Virus record (IMG/VR): IMGVR_UViG_3300036766_000678
Coordinates: 62,001-126,000 of that record
Reading direction: 5' to 3' (one strand)
Source of the DNA: a virus
Length of the DNA stretch: 64,000 bases
A model generated the notes under the pieces. It had not been told where the DNA came from. It searched no databases and saw nothing but the letters and a program-made list of their open reading frames with translations. This document shows positions 27,784 to 37,072 of this stretch, one piece after another. Position 1 is the stretch's first letter. The number at the start of each line of letters is the position of its first letter. The position numbers and the translations under genes were made by a program.

Positions 27784-28707
27784 TTAAAAATTACCTCTTT
27801 TTATTTTGTAAGGAATTTTTTTAATTTTCTTAGCCAATATAGGATTGTACCCTTTAGAATTTGGACTTATATAATAAGCCAATTTCATTTTTAACTGTCG
27901 TTCTTTTTTATTATTAGATTTTCTAGTGGGACGATACCCATGTTTATTAATAAACTTAAAAATTTCATTTTCTACTTTTTTTAATTTATATACAGTGAAA
28001 GTTGGAAATCTATTTATCTTTTTCTCAAAATTTAGATCATATGCAGAACCATTATGGTTTAAATATACGCTTAGGGCATTACCCAATATAGATTCATATT
28101 TATTATCTGTTTGATATACTGGCCTATATCCATACTTTTTACAAAATTCTAATATTTCGTTCTTTCTATCTTCTGCTCCTTTAATAGCTTTATCAGGATA
28201 TTTAGAAATTATTTTTGCAAATTCTGGGTCATACGAAAAAGTTGTTTTTCCCATATACATACGTAAAGCATTACCTAAAAATCTTTCTCTTTTAGTTCCA
28301 GTTCCACTAGAGGGCCTATACCCAAATTTTTTAATAAATTTTAAAATATTCTTTTTATTTTTAATTGTTTGTGGCTCTGGACCAAATTTTATTCCAAAAT
28401 TACTTTCTGCAATCTTACGAATATTGTACCCAAATTTATCATCATAACTTTGCAGCTTATCCATCCAATATTGCTCTCTTTTTTCTAATTTCTTTTTAGT
28501 TGGATTCTTTATAATTTCAAGTATTTTAAATACAAAGTTATCTTCTCCATATTTATTCCAAGCATTTTGAAGATACGGATTTTCATGTTTATTAAAAAAA
28601 AGATCATGGAAATGCATAGTATTTCTATGAGATAAATCTCCAGAACTACCTACATATCCTTTCCCATTAATCTTATTTACTATCCTGTAAATACCTGATT
28701 GTTTCAT
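27784..28707 (-). CDS. GIY-YIG homing endonuclease with three C-terminal repeats (307 aa)
   Basis: Catalytic domain: SGIYRIVNKINGKGYVGSSG, then HRNTMHF, then NKYGEDNFVFKILEI. After the linker with QYWMDKLQSYDDKFGYNIRK come three repeats of about 70 residues, each with the pattern KFIKKFGYRPSSGTGTKRE..LGNALRMYM; they resemble helicase-associated-type repeats and probably bind DNA. The start codon is 7 nt from a TATAAT box and lacks a ribosome site, so the message is probably leaderless. Confidence 0.88.
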   Translation of the reverse strand: MKQSGIYRIVNKINGKGYVGSSGDLSHRNTMHFHDLFFNKHENPYLQNAWNKYGEDNFVFKILEIIKNPTKKKLEKREQYWMDKLQSYDDKFGYNIRKIAESNFGIKFGPEPQTIKNKKNILKFIKKFGYRPSSGTGTKRERFLGNALRMYMGKTTFSYDPEFAKIISKYPDKAIKGAEDRKNEILEFCKKYGYRPVYQTDNKYESILGNALSVYLNHNGSAYDLNFEKKINRFPTFTVYKLKKVENEIFKFINKHGYRPTRKSNNKKERQLKMKLAYYISPNSKGYNPILAKKIKKIPYKIKRGNF

Positions 28708-28714
28708 ATCTTTA

Positions 28715-28743
28715 ATTATATCATATTTATATTTATTTTACAG
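28715..28743 (-). promoter_or_regulatory. promoter of the GIY-YIG gene
   Basis: Minus strand CTGTAA (28743-28738), 17 bp, TATAAT (28720-28715), TGA extension. ATG starts at 28707. Confidence 0.65.
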
Positions 28744-28790
28744 CCAATATAAATGAATGTCCGATTGTAGTATACCTCTCTAGTTAAAAT

Positions 28791-28949
28791 TTAATTTGGC
28801 TGCAATAATATAATCGCAGAATTATATTCTTCTTCAGTAATAAACTGAATATCTGCGCCACCTAATTCAGTAAGAAGCCTAATTACTGTTTCCTGATCCA
28901 TTCCTTCTGTTGATTGATATCCTCTTGAGGAACTTATATAAAGTTTCAT
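28791..28949 (-). CDS. hypothetical small protein coupled to fibre domain gene (52 aa)
   Basis: ATG overlaps the TAA of the 164-aa gene (TAATGA). Product begins MKLYISSSRGYQSTEGMDQE and ends IILLQPN. A broken relative follows the 855-aa fibre gene at 29523-29555, so the gene and the fibre domain appear to have been duplicated together. Possibly a fibre accessory protein; no family known. Confidence 0.65.
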   Translation of the reverse strand: MKLYISSSRGYQSTEGMDQETVIRLLTELGGADIQFITEEEYNSAIILLQPN

Positions 28950-29443
28950 TAACGCATTCTCCTTGCTGATAATCGAGCGGTACAGAAAAAGGAGCCTGTA
29001 TAGGTAGCACTCTCTTTTAGATAAACTGTTGTAGTTCCACTTAATGACATTCGATAACTTGAAACCACTTGGGTAAAGTCATGTGTTGTTGCACCAATAA
29101 CATCTATTGCTTGATTACTTCCAGCAACTAGTCCTGTGCTAGAATTCCCAGATGTAGTTGAAATTCCCGTAATAGCTATAGTAATCGCTGTACCACTATT
29201 AAAGTAATTTATCGCTGTAACATCCCAATCCCCAGCAGTAAGACTTATAGATGTAACATCACCATAAGTTCCAGAAGCAGCTACGGCTGTACCAGCAGTA
29301 ATTGATTCAATATATTCCCCTACAACTCCAGAAGATGCATTATCATTTGTTGTAGTACCTTTAATTCCTGCTGTAGTAGGACTAAAGATAAGATTCGAGC
29401 TTAAATTATTAAATAAAGCTGGATCTATTCGTGTTCGAGACAT
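28949..29443 (-). CDS. stand-alone copy of a fibre C-terminal domain (164 aa)
   Basis: After MSRTRIDPALFNNLSS the sequence from IKGTTTNDNASSGVVGEYIE to the end TARLSARRMR parallels the last 140 residues of the upstream 855-aa fibre (IKGTTTNDSAAAGYVGEYVE ... GRLSARRVR). SLTAGDWDVT is shared. Likely a tip domain expressed separately or the product of a partial duplication. Confidence 0.7.
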   Translation of the reverse strand: MSRTRIDPALFNNLSSNLIFSPTTAGIKGTTTNDNASSGVVGEYIESITAGTAVAASGTYGDVTSISLTAGDWDVTAINYFNSGTAITIAITGISTTSGNSSTGLVAGSNQAIDVIGATTHDFTQVVSSYRMSLSGTTTVYLKESATYTGSFFCTARLSARRMR

Positions 29444-29522
29444 AAAATTATATCTCCTGTTAAGTTAAAATAACTAATTAGGTTTGTAATTCTAAAATTA
29501 AATGGTAAATCTTTTACTATTT

Positions 29523-29555
29523 TCAAGCATTACCATCAGATGTATAAAATCTCAT
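29523..29555 (-). pseudogene. remnant of a duplicated small gene
   Basis: An ATG overlapping the stop of the fibre gene opens MRFYTSDGNA and then stops. It has the same placement and a similar first half as the intact 52-aa gene (MKLYISSSRG) at 28791-28949. Confidence 0.45.
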
Positions 29556-32122
29556 TAACGCACTCTCCTCGCGGATAAACGCCCATCCCATTGAGGGGGA
29601 CCACCAGAAGCATACTCAGCACGAAATTTTGCATAGATGGTTGTTGTTCCATTTAAGGATTGATGATAAACTGCAACCGTACCATCAGATTCATTATCAG
29701 CCGTAGTGGGTGACCGTAAATAATGTAAATTACTTCCTATGACTAGCCCAGTACTGCTATTCCCCGTAGTTTGGGAAACGCCAATCTGGTAGGCTGAGTT
29801 ATTATTAACTGTTGCACCATTTCTTGACACATGGGCATTCAATGTAACGTCCCAATCCCCAGCAGTTAAAGAAATAGATGTCAAATCTCCATACGCACCG
29901 CTGGACGGAGAATTAACTGCCGAGACGACACTTTCAACATATTCCCCAACATACCCAGCAGCAGCACTATCATTTGTGGTTGTACCTTTAATAGTAGTAG
30001 GTAAAAATGTGGTAATAGCTGTAGTACTAATTGTAAAACGGATGGTTTTACTGAAAGAGTTCCCAGAAGTAAGTCCACTATCTCCTGTTATATTTAATAC
30101 TCCACCAACTTTAGTGAGTGCATATGCCGATGTACTACGAGCGATATCAGCATTACCTGTCCATTCAGAATCAAATTCGAGTTGCACATTATCTGCTGAA
30201 TAAGTAAGAAATCCTAGATTTCCTAGTCCATTTGCTTTAATATGAAATTGCTCTGCTGATGGAGTAGCCCCAGTATCTATTACAAGTGGAAGTGCTGCTG
30301 TAATAGCCGTGGTACTTACTTCTAATTGTTTAATACCATTTGTAGCGAGAGCAATATCATCTGCGCCAATTCTATATAAACCAGTATTAACATCTCCTGA
30401 AAAAGAATAACCTGGAAGAGAGACAGTCCCATCTGTAACTAATAATTGATTACTTGAATTGGTAGTAATACTACTATCCCCACTTACTGTAGTACCACTA
30501 GTAGCATAATAGGCTAATTGATTAGCCGTTCCACTATTAACATTTCCAGAAGTAGATGTTGCTGGTTGAGAAAAAATAAAACTTACTTTCTCACCAGATA
30601 TCAAGGCATTATTAAAGGTTACTGTTGTACTATTTGTTTCTAAATAATCTACTGTGGCCCCAATCGTTTGAACATCTCCATCAAGAGTAACAATTAATGT
30701 ATGCCCCCCTACATTATAAGAATTAACTAAATTAAAAACAGTTGTTGACCCAGTGTAGTTACTTAAAGCAGTTCCTACAACATAATCTTCTCGATAGCCG
30801 ACTCCACCACCTTGTTGCCAAGTTGTATTTCCCGACCCGTCTGTTTGCAAGAAATAAGCAGAAGTTCCTGCTGTTGTTGGTAATTGTAATGTATAAGAAG
30901 TTGTACTATTTGTAGCTTTTAGTGTAACAGTATTTGTTGAATTGTCTGTAAGGACTAAAGCTTTTGTACTTGCAAGAGTAATACTATTAGAAAAACTCCA
31001 AGTCCCACCAATAGTATAATTACCTTTATCCAATACCATATTTGCGGCACTACCTGCATCTGGAATAGTATAAGTTCTTGAAGCAGCAGGTGCTGTTGAA
31101 GAAATTGTAGTTGTATTAGTAACCCCTAATACTAATTGATTTGTTGTAGGATTAATTGTAACAGCACTTGAAAATGTTTTGGCCCCATTTATTGTAGCGG
31201 TACCTTCAGACATTACAAAATTAGCACTAGTCCCCGCATCTAAAATTGTATAAGTTCTAGCTCCTGCTTGAGAAGCATTTGTAATAGTTGTAGTGGTGTC
31301 CCCCGAACTTGATGTAGCAGTAATTTCAATTTTACCTGTAGTAGCGGATGAGGGAAAAACATCCACAGTTCCTGCTGTACCAGAAGCACCTGCTTTAATA
31401 TCTTTTGCAAATACTGTTGTCCATCTTTTCGAACTAGAACCTAATGCAATTGAATTATCTGTTCCTGGTAACAAGGCCGTATTTATGGCTACTCCAGATA
31501 GATTATCTAAAGCAACAGTTGCCCCAGAACTTGCAGGAGTTGACCATGAGGTAACACCTGAACCATTAGTAGTGAGAACCTGTCCACTATCCCCGTCATT
31601 GACGGGCAAAGTTAATGCCCATGAAGCATCTAATATTGCAGGGGCACCAATTGTAATTGTATCAGTTCCTGCTCCTGCCTCTTGGATAATAAGGCTGGTT
31701 CCAAGATAAAGTGTTCGCCAATTGATACTAGATGTTCCTAAATCATCAGTATCATGAGTATCACTTACTAGAGTAGTATTTATAGCAACGGATGCTAAGT
31801 TATCTAATGCTGTTGTTGCCCCTCCGCTACTTGAGTTCCAAGAAAGATTACCACTGCCGTCATTTTGAAGAAATTGCACCCCTGTAGATTGGGCAACAGG
31901 CAATTTTAATATATACGAAGTTGTTACATCATCAGGAGCTTCTATTGTAACTGAATCTGTTCCATTTCCAGTTTGTTCTTTAAAAATAACAGAACCCTGA
32001 TTTATAAGAGTAAGATTTCCTGTACCAAGTTTAGAAAGCTGAATAGCTGCCGTAGTAGCTATGTCATCATCTACAATACTGCCATCAAGTATTTGGTCTG
32101 CGTTAATCTGTGTTCGTGGCAT
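29555..32122 (-). CDS. large tail fibre protein (855 aa)
   Basis: Begins MPRTQINADQILDGSIVDDD, a start often seen in trimeric phage fibres, and contains repeated cassettes: ALDNLASVAINTTLVSDTHD then WRTLYLGTS, ALDNLSGVAINTALLPGTDN then KRWTTVFAKD, and repeated YTILDAGT / YTIPDAGS blocks. A segment near residues 445-525 has the NLVNSYNVGG...TLDGDVQTIGATVDY hairpin domain. The C-terminal 140 residues equal the 164-aa protein downstream. Likely a long fibre or side-fibre subunit. Confidence 0.75.
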   Translation of the reverse strand: MPRTQINADQILDGSIVDDDIATTAAIQLSKLGTGNLTLINQGSVIFKEQTGNGTDSVTIEAPDDVTTSYILKLPVAQSTGVQFLQNDGSGNLSWNSSSGGATTALDNLASVAINTTLVSDTHDTDDLGTSSINWRTLYLGTSLIIQEAGAGTDTITIGAPAILDASWALTLPVNDGDSGQVLTTNGSGVTSWSTPASSGATVALDNLSGVAINTALLPGTDNSIALGSSSKRWTTVFAKDIKAGASGTAGTVDVFPSSATTGKIEITATSSSGDTTTTITNASQAGARTYTILDAGTSANFVMSEGTATINGAKTFSSAVTINPTTNQLVLGVTNTTTISSTAPAASRTYTIPDAGSAANMVLDKGNYTIGGTWSFSNSITLASTKALVLTDNSTNTVTLKATNSTTSYTLQLPTTAGTSAYFLQTDGSGNTTWQQGGGVGYREDYVVGTALSNYTGSTTVFNLVNSYNVGGHTLIVTLDGDVQTIGATVDYLETNSTTVTFNNALISGEKVSFIFSQPATSTSGNVNSGTANQLAYYATSGTTVSGDSSITTNSSNQLLVTDGTVSLPGYSFSGDVNTGLYRIGADDIALATNGIKQLEVSTTAITAALPLVIDTGATPSAEQFHIKANGLGNLGFLTYSADNVQLEFDSEWTGNADIARSTSAYALTKVGGVLNITGDSGLTSGNSFSKTIRFTISTTAITTFLPTTIKGTTTNDSAAAGYVGEYVESVVSAVNSPSSGAYGDLTSISLTAGDWDVTLNAHVSRNGATVNNNSAYQIGVSQTTGNSSTGLVIGSNLHYLRSPTTADNESDGTVAVYHQSLNGTTTIYAKFRAEYASGGPPQWDGRLSARRVR

Positions 32123-32371
32123 CTAATTAAAATCCTTAAAATCTATTTGTGTAATTAATCGTGCTGCTTTTTGAAAAGCTCCTTCTGGAACTTTTATGTG
32201 AGTTCCGTCAGTTGAAAGTGTGCCCCAAGTTATCTCCCTTGCATGACTTAACGGAGTATCCTTTTTTAAAAGGACAACAATATAGAAGATATCGTGCTCG
32301 AATGAAAATGCTTTTACTACTTGTAAATTAAGAGTAAATGGAATCTTTTGATTAACTCGTAGAATCGGCAT
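32123..32371 (-). CDS. hypothetical virion-associated protein (82 aa)
   Basis: Starts MPILRVNQKIPFTLNLQVV; beta-rich with a C-terminal helix (PEGAFQKAARLITQIDF). It ends 1 nt before the fibre gene and is probably co-translated with it. No family recognised. Confidence 0.6.
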   Translation of the reverse strand: MPILRVNQKIPFTLNLQVVKAFSFEHDIFYIVVLLKKDTPLSHAREITWGTLSTDGTHIKVPEGAFQKAARLITQIDFKDFN

Positions 32372-32460
32372 AGTACTCCTAAATATATTTTTAAATAAAC
32401 AGAAATAACACTACATTATTACAATGTAATGTTAAAAATGGAAGAATTATTTACTGCGGA

Positions 32461-32706
32461 TTACTTCTTTAAACTATCAGCTAGAAGCTGGAGTCCTTCT
32501 AAGGCACCTTCCAATTTCGTCGCCAAAATTTTCTGTGCTTCAAATTGCTGTTGCAATTTTGCCATATTACTTTTGGCTACTTCAAGCTGCTTACGAAAGT
32601 TATCCTGTTGGGCTGTAAGCACTTCAACAGGTGTCTTTGTTACAACTGGAGTAGAATTATTTTCTACAACTGTAGCTTCAACTGCTTCATTGCTTTTCTT
32701 TGTCAT
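32461..32706 (-). CDS. coiled-coil protein (81 aa)
   Basis: The N-terminal 30 residues are polar and probably disordered (MTKKSNEAVEATVVENNSTP). Residues 30-81 form a long amphipathic helix (QQDNFRKQLEVAKSNMAKLQ ... LEGLQLLADSLKK). It has an AGGAG ribosome site behind a 40-nt hairpin leader. Function unknown; possibly a fibre assembly factor. Confidence 0.6.
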   Translation of the reverse strand: MTKKSNEAVEATVVENNSTPVVTKTPVEVLTAQQDNFRKQLEVAKSNMAKLQQQFEAQKILATKLEGALEGLQLLADSLKK

Positions 32707-32736
32707 CTCTGATCTCCTATTTTAATAATATACCGA

Positions 32737-32780
32737 AGAGCAATAAAGGGGGTAAACCTCTACTGCTCTTCATTAGTATA
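32737..32780 (-). promoter_or_regulatory. weak extended -10 promoter and hairpin leader
   Basis: Minus strand TGATATACT (-10 at 32780-32775) with no clear -35. Downstream an 8-bp stem GAAGAGCA/TGCTCTTC encloses a loop with GGTTTACCCCC. The hairpin might alternatively be the 3' end of the 32835-34235 transcript. Confidence 0.45.
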
Positions 32781-32834
32781 TCATACTTTTCGAATTTTTA
32801 TTCTACTTATTTTTATCTAATAGATAACTATCTA

Positions 32835-34235
32835 TTATGATTTCCAATAAGTAACTAGTACAACACTTCCTGTTTTAGGGGCATTTCCAGCTTCAAATGT
32901 AATCTGACCTGGGTTAGTACCCGTAACAGTATAATCATTTCCAGAACCTTTTTGCTGAACACTACCATTTAAATAGACCATTTCTGATCCAGATACAAGT
33001 GTATTATCAACAGTGAATACTGTAAGAACATCATTAGGAGTTTCGTTAACTTTTTCCAAAACTACTTCAGTAGTATCAGCAAATGCTACAGAACCTGCAC
33101 CAGATTCAAATGCCGTCCAAGCAGGAACTGCTTTACTTCCTGTATTTGCATACATCTTTCCAGTAGAATTATCAATATACAATGAACCCTTTTCAGTAAA
33201 TCCTGCCCCAGTTACAGCATCAACTGGTGCTCCAGAACCATTCAAAATACAAACTTCATGGTCCATACGAATAGCTGCATTTTTAATTGAAAGTTCAAGA
33301 TACCCATTATGGGCTGCACCAAATAAATCCAATCCATAAGTAAATCCAGATCCTGGAGTAGAGTTATTCTGCATTGCTTTAAAAGCAGCATTTGCAAGTG
33401 TTAGAGAACTATCTCCATCAATATAAGCAACTACTGCACCATCAGACTCAGTTACACCATCTGTAATCTGAGCTAAAACAGCACCTTTAGGATAGGTAGT
33501 AGCTTTGGCTCCTGTAACACTGTCTGCACCAATAACACCACCAATATAATTGGCATTTTTGGTAAGGCTATCTCCGTGAACATTACCCATTATAGAGGCT
33601 AGATATGCAGTACCAGAAGCAAAGTCTTTCCCTGCACCAGCAGACAATGTTTCATCAGAGGCAATACCTTGATTAGAAGGTGCCAATGAATAAGTTTCAG
33701 CTTGTGTAATTGAATGTGCTGGAACTACAACATTTACTCCAAATGTGGCCGCAGTACTATTTAAAGTCAACAGATCAGTTGCTACTTCCTTGAAATGGAA
33801 CTCTTTTCCAGTATTAACAAGGAAGTTTAAAGCCTCTGTACCAGAGGTTTCAATCATCTCAATAGTTGGATAATAATCACCTGAACCATCAAGTTCAGCG
33901 TTTGCAAATAATGAAAATCGTCTTGGGGACATTAAATATGTTGTTTGAGCACTATCACTCTCCAACATAATACCAGGCACATCAGTATTATATCGAACCC
34001 AAGCATCATTACTATTACCTAAAATAACTTTCTTAGTATCTGTTAAAACAAAATTTTCATCCGTTTTAACATCTTTTGTACTATGAACAATACCTGTGCC
34101 ATTTGGTTGCAATAGAATATTTTTATCTGCTGCAACTGTACTAATAGTAAGGTCAGTTGTTCTATTTTTTAAACTATCATTTGTTAATGTATCATTTTGG
34201 AGCTGAGAATCGCCCCTAATCGCCGTAACACTCAT
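32835..34235 (-). CDS. fibre-like virion protein with shared repeat module (466 aa)
   Basis: N-terminus MSVTAIRGDSQLQNDTLTND; residues about 190-335 are the same module as in 9708-11888 (ETLSAGAGKD, YLASIMGNVHGDSLTK, YPKGAVLAQITDGVTESDG, KNAAIRMDHEVCILNGSG). The DNA of this block is very similar to 10637-11060. The C-terminal 70 residues hold the hairpin domain FTVDNTLVSGSEMVYLNGS...GSVVLVTYWKS that also ends the proteins at 35244 and 35905. Confidence 0.72.
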   Translation of the reverse strand: MSVTAIRGDSQLQNDTLTNDSLKNRTTDLTISTVAADKNILLQPNGTGIVHSTKDVKTDENFVLTDTKKVILGNSNDAWVRYNTDVPGIMLESDSAQTTYLMSPRRFSLFANAELDGSGDYYPTIEMIETSGTEALNFLVNTGKEFHFKEVATDLLTLNSTAATFGVNVVVPAHSITQAETYSLAPSNQGIASDETLSAGAGKDFASGTAYLASIMGNVHGDSLTKNANYIGGVIGADSVTGAKATTYPKGAVLAQITDGVTESDGAVVAYIDGDSSLTLANAAFKAMQNNSTPGSGFTYGLDLFGAAHNGYLELSIKNAAIRMDHEVCILNGSGAPVDAVTGAGFTEKGSLYIDNSTGKMYANTGSKAVPAWTAFESGAGSVAFADTTEVVLEKVNETPNDVLTVFTVDNTLVSGSEMVYLNGSVQQKGSGNDYTVTGTNPGQITFEAGNAPKTGSVVLVTYWKS

Positions 34236-34341
34236 ATTTAATTACCTCATTATATTTTTATTACTTATCTATACATACCTAAAATTCATCATTTCTTTAA
34301 AAAATCTAAATCATATTCTCATCATAAGAATACAACTAAAT

Positions 34342-35226
34342 CTATTTTAAACCTGCTTGTTCTAAAATTTTACCATACCATTTTGAAATTTCTACTAAAT
34401 TTGCTTTATTATATTTAATAGTATTATCATGTGGAGTTAAATACTGTAAGTTCCATGATACATGTAATCCACTTACTTCATCACCTTGTAAAGGAATGTA
34501 ATGATCTCCTACCATATCATCTGGCATTTTATCATAAAACTCTATAATTTTATTCCAATCGGCCCATAAAGGAACACGTAATTTACGATTTATTTTGGTT
34601 TTTATTTTTGAAGCTTTAATTACATTACGATGTGCCTTTTCCCATCTTTTTCTCATGGTTATAACTTTTTCTGGATTTTCTTTAGCCCATTGTTTATTAC
34701 GTTCTAAAATTTGTTTTTTATTCTTTTCATACCTTTTTCTGTTTCTAAGTTTAAGTATCTCTTTATTCTTATCTCTCCATTCCTTAGATTTTAATTTAAG
34801 TTCTTCCTTATGTTCCCCTCTATATTCTTTATTCCTAGCTGAAATAGCATCTTTATTTTCTTCATAAAATTTTTTCCCAAATTCTTTTTCAGCTAATCTT
34901 TGGCATTCAATACAACATCCATTATATTTATCTCTTCCTACTGCAAATGTATCGTGACCTTTCGGACAAAATTGTTTAATACGAGAATCTTTTGTAGGAT
35001 CTTTACGTTGCTTTAATTTACTACATTCTCTACAATATCCATCTTTAGTTCTTCCTACAATGTCTTTATCATGGCCTTTAGGACAAAATTGGGTTTTTCT
35101 TGAAATTGGAGTTTTTAATCCCAAAGAAACTGGTCTTTTACAACCATTACATTGGCCATTTTTAGCTCTTCCAAAAATGAAAGTATCATGTCCCTGTGGG
35201 CAAAACTGTTTAATTGGCGCAGCCAT
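34342..35226 (-). CDS. HNH homing endonuclease, family A, with three zinc modules (294 aa)
   Basis: The N-terminal module QFCPQGHDTFIFGRAKNGQC occurs here three times in a row (also QFCPKGHDKDIVGRTKDGYC and QFCPKGHDTFAVGRDKYNGC), followed by a charged helix and the C-terminal HNH part GDHYIPLQGDEVSGLHVSWN and KWYGKILEQAGLK. It is the longest member of the family and suggests that the zinc module can multiply. It lies between two virion genes and has an AAGGAAAG ribosome site. Confidence 0.88.
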   Translation of the reverse strand: MAAPIKQFCPQGHDTFIFGRAKNGQCNGCKRPVSLGLKTPISRKTQFCPKGHDKDIVGRTKDGYCRECSKLKQRKDPTKDSRIKQFCPKGHDTFAVGRDKYNGCCIECQRLAEKEFGKKFYEENKDAISARNKEYRGEHKEELKLKSKEWRDKNKEILKLRNRKRYEKNKKQILERNKQWAKENPEKVITMRKRWEKAHRNVIKASKIKTKINRKLRVPLWADWNKIIEFYDKMPDDMVGDHYIPLQGDEVSGLHVSWNLQYLTPHDNTIKYNKANLVEISKWYGKILEQAGLK

Positions 35227-35243
35227 TTAATATTCTTTCCTTT

Positions 35244-35831
35244 TTACATAATGTAATCAACTAGTAAAATATCCATAGATTGGGGGGCAGATGAAAATGT
35301 AATTGTGCCACCCAAAATAAAATAATCTTTTACATTTAAAGGGCCTCTTTTAAGTTTAACACCATTCGAAAAAACAGATTCTTTATCTGATAGGGGGGTA
35401 TTCGCTAATGTAAATATCTTATTAATTCCATTTAATGTTCCACTTGGAGTTTCTCCTATTACAAAATTAGAAGCTAATAATGTATTTGGAGAAGAAATCG
35501 TTATAGTATTTCCAAGTGAAGATATACTTATATTTGTACCCGCTGATAAAGTTATATCGCCTGTTAAACCATTAATAGATGAAACATCTGCACCTGTAGC
35601 AACAGGAACAAACGAGGTTCCATTATCAACAAACACTTCATTTACATCGCTTCTCCAAATTAAACGACCTGGATTCCCAGCAACAGGATCAGAAACTAAA
35701 TTCTCAAGCCGAAGTGACAAAGCTTGATGTTCATTAAAAGTGAGATCAGCATCAATATCTATAAGTGACGTAGTAATTGAAAGCGGTCGTATTTGTTCAT
35801 AGCCTAAAATGTGCTGGAAATTTGGTGCCAT
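35244..35831 (-). CDS. virion protein (195 aa)
   Basis: Residues 60-120 resemble fibre shaft segments (GRLIWRSDVNEVFVDNGTSF, INGLTGDITLSAGTNISISS). The C-terminal 65 residues are the hairpin domain ETPSGTLNGINKIFTLANTP ... FILGGTITFSSAPQ shared with 32835 and 35905. Probably a fibre or fibre-attachment component. Confidence 0.62.
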   Translation of the reverse strand: MAPNFQHILGYEQIRPLSITTSLIDIDADLTFNEHQALSLRLENLVSDPVAGNPGRLIWRSDVNEVFVDNGTSFVPVATGADVSSINGLTGDITLSAGTNISISSLGNTITISSPNTLLASNFVIGETPSGTLNGINKIFTLANTPLSDKESVFSNGVKLKRGPLNVKDYFILGGTITFSSAPQSMDILLVDYIM

Positions 35832-35841
35832 GTCTTATCGT

Positions 35842-35882
35842 CCCTATGTATATATACGCAATTTAATTATATTTTTACATCA
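35842..35882. repeat. conserved intergenic element (copy 3, shorter)
   Basis: Contains TTTAATTATATTTTTACATC preceded by a TATATACGC block, matching copies at 25793 and 61632. It lies upstream of the 195-aa virion gene on the minus strand. Confidence 0.7.
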
Positions 35883-35904
35883 ATTTATCGGCGGAAAACC
35901 CAAC

Positions 35905-37071
35905 CTAGAACTTTAAATAGCTTACGCGAATAAAATCGCCACTTACTGGAGCCACAATAAAAATAAATTGTTGCGGAATACTAACCGTATAGTCAACTCC
36001 TAATATCATTTGTGCCCCGTTTAGATAAATCTGCAAACTTCCAGTTCTATATGGGAAGCTAGTTGTAAATAAAGTATTTGCTCCATCTACTGCCCCACTT
36101 GGAGTTTCTTGATTTACTATACTATTTGAAAGAATTGTCGTCGGAAAAGGCTGCTCAGAAAATTGGGAAAACGACATATCCTGAACGGGATTCGTCAATT
36201 CCAATGAACTTGAATTATTCCCCGTATCAACAGCAGTTACTTTATAATACCAAGTAATTCCAAAAGTGAAACTTACATTATCCACATAAGAAGTTACATT
36301 AGCTGGCGTTGTTGCAATAACTTGAAATGATGAATCATCCGTAGGAGAACTGCTTCTATATACTCTATATAAAACAATATTTGGTTCAACATTTGCAGAC
36401 CATTCAATTAAAAATCCACGATTGGCCAAGAGATTTGTTGAACGGGTTCCCATAACCGTAGATGGACCTACATGAGTAGTCACAGATCCCAAACTTGTAT
36501 AAGCTGTTTCTACCAATACACTATTTCGAGCTTTTACACGAGCATAATAAACTGTACTAGGCAAAAGATTTGTAAAAAGGAAAGAGGTATCTGTAATCCA
36601 ACCACTATTTGTTACATTAAAAATAAAAGAAGGATCAGGAGAAATCTGAACAAAGAACTCAGTGTCTTGTGGATTTGAATTAACTTGCCAATTTGCTGTA
36701 ACCTGAGTTGAATATACACCTGAAAATGGAAGAAATAAAGGTATAGAAGCTAATGTAGTAGCGGATGCAACAGGTCCATAAGAAGTTGCGCCAGTTCCTA
36801 AGACATCTGACGCAGCAGCCAAAGCAACAAAGAATGCAGTATTTGGGACAAGTTCTTCTGCTGTAATTGATGAGAGACCAAGCCACACAGGAATTGGAGA
36901 AAAAGATCCATCCGACATAAGGTACTGTACAACAGCATTTAATCCTACGGTATAGCTAACCTGCCAAGAATAAAAAGTGCCTCCTGGATTTCCATCAGCA
37001 TTTTTTACTACCATTGCAGAACTAGCGGTAATTCCAAGAAGAGTAGGTGAAACGGGTGTATTCAAACTCAT
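35905..37071 (-). CDS. fibronectin type III virion protein (388 aa)
   Basis: Contains about three FN3-like repeats (TPVSPTLLGITASSAMVV...; VYSTQVTANWQVNSNPQDTE...LLPSTVYYARVKARNS; LANRGFLIEWSANVEPNIVLYRVYR...WYYKVTAVDTGNN) and the C-terminal hairpin domain FTTSFPYRTGSLQIYLNGAQ. The first FN3 parallels the start of the intein-bearing protein at 40972 (both MSL..., PPGTFY/PGGTFY). ATG at 37071 with GGTGG upstream is preferred to an upstream start inside the preceding gene. FN3 domains in phages often mediate surface binding. Confidence 0.72.
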   Translation of the reverse strand: MSLNTPVSPTLLGITASSAMVVKNADGNPGGTFYSWQVSYTVGLNAVVQYLMSDGSFSPIPVWLGLSSITAEELVPNTAFFVALAAASDVLGTGATSYGPVASATTLASIPLFLPFSGVYSTQVTANWQVNSNPQDTEFFVQISPDPSFIFNVTNSGWITDTSFLFTNLLPSTVYYARVKARNSVLVETAYTSLGSVTTHVGPSTVMGTRSTNLLANRGFLIEWSANVEPNIVLYRVYRSSSPTDDSSFQVIATTPANVTSYVDNVSFTFGITWYYKVTAVDTGNNSSSLELTNPVQDMSFSQFSEQPFPTTILSNSIVNQETPSGAVDGANTLFTTSFPYRTGSLQIYLNGAQMILGVDYTVSIPQQFIFIVAPVSGDFIRVSYLKF

Positions 37072-37072
37072 A

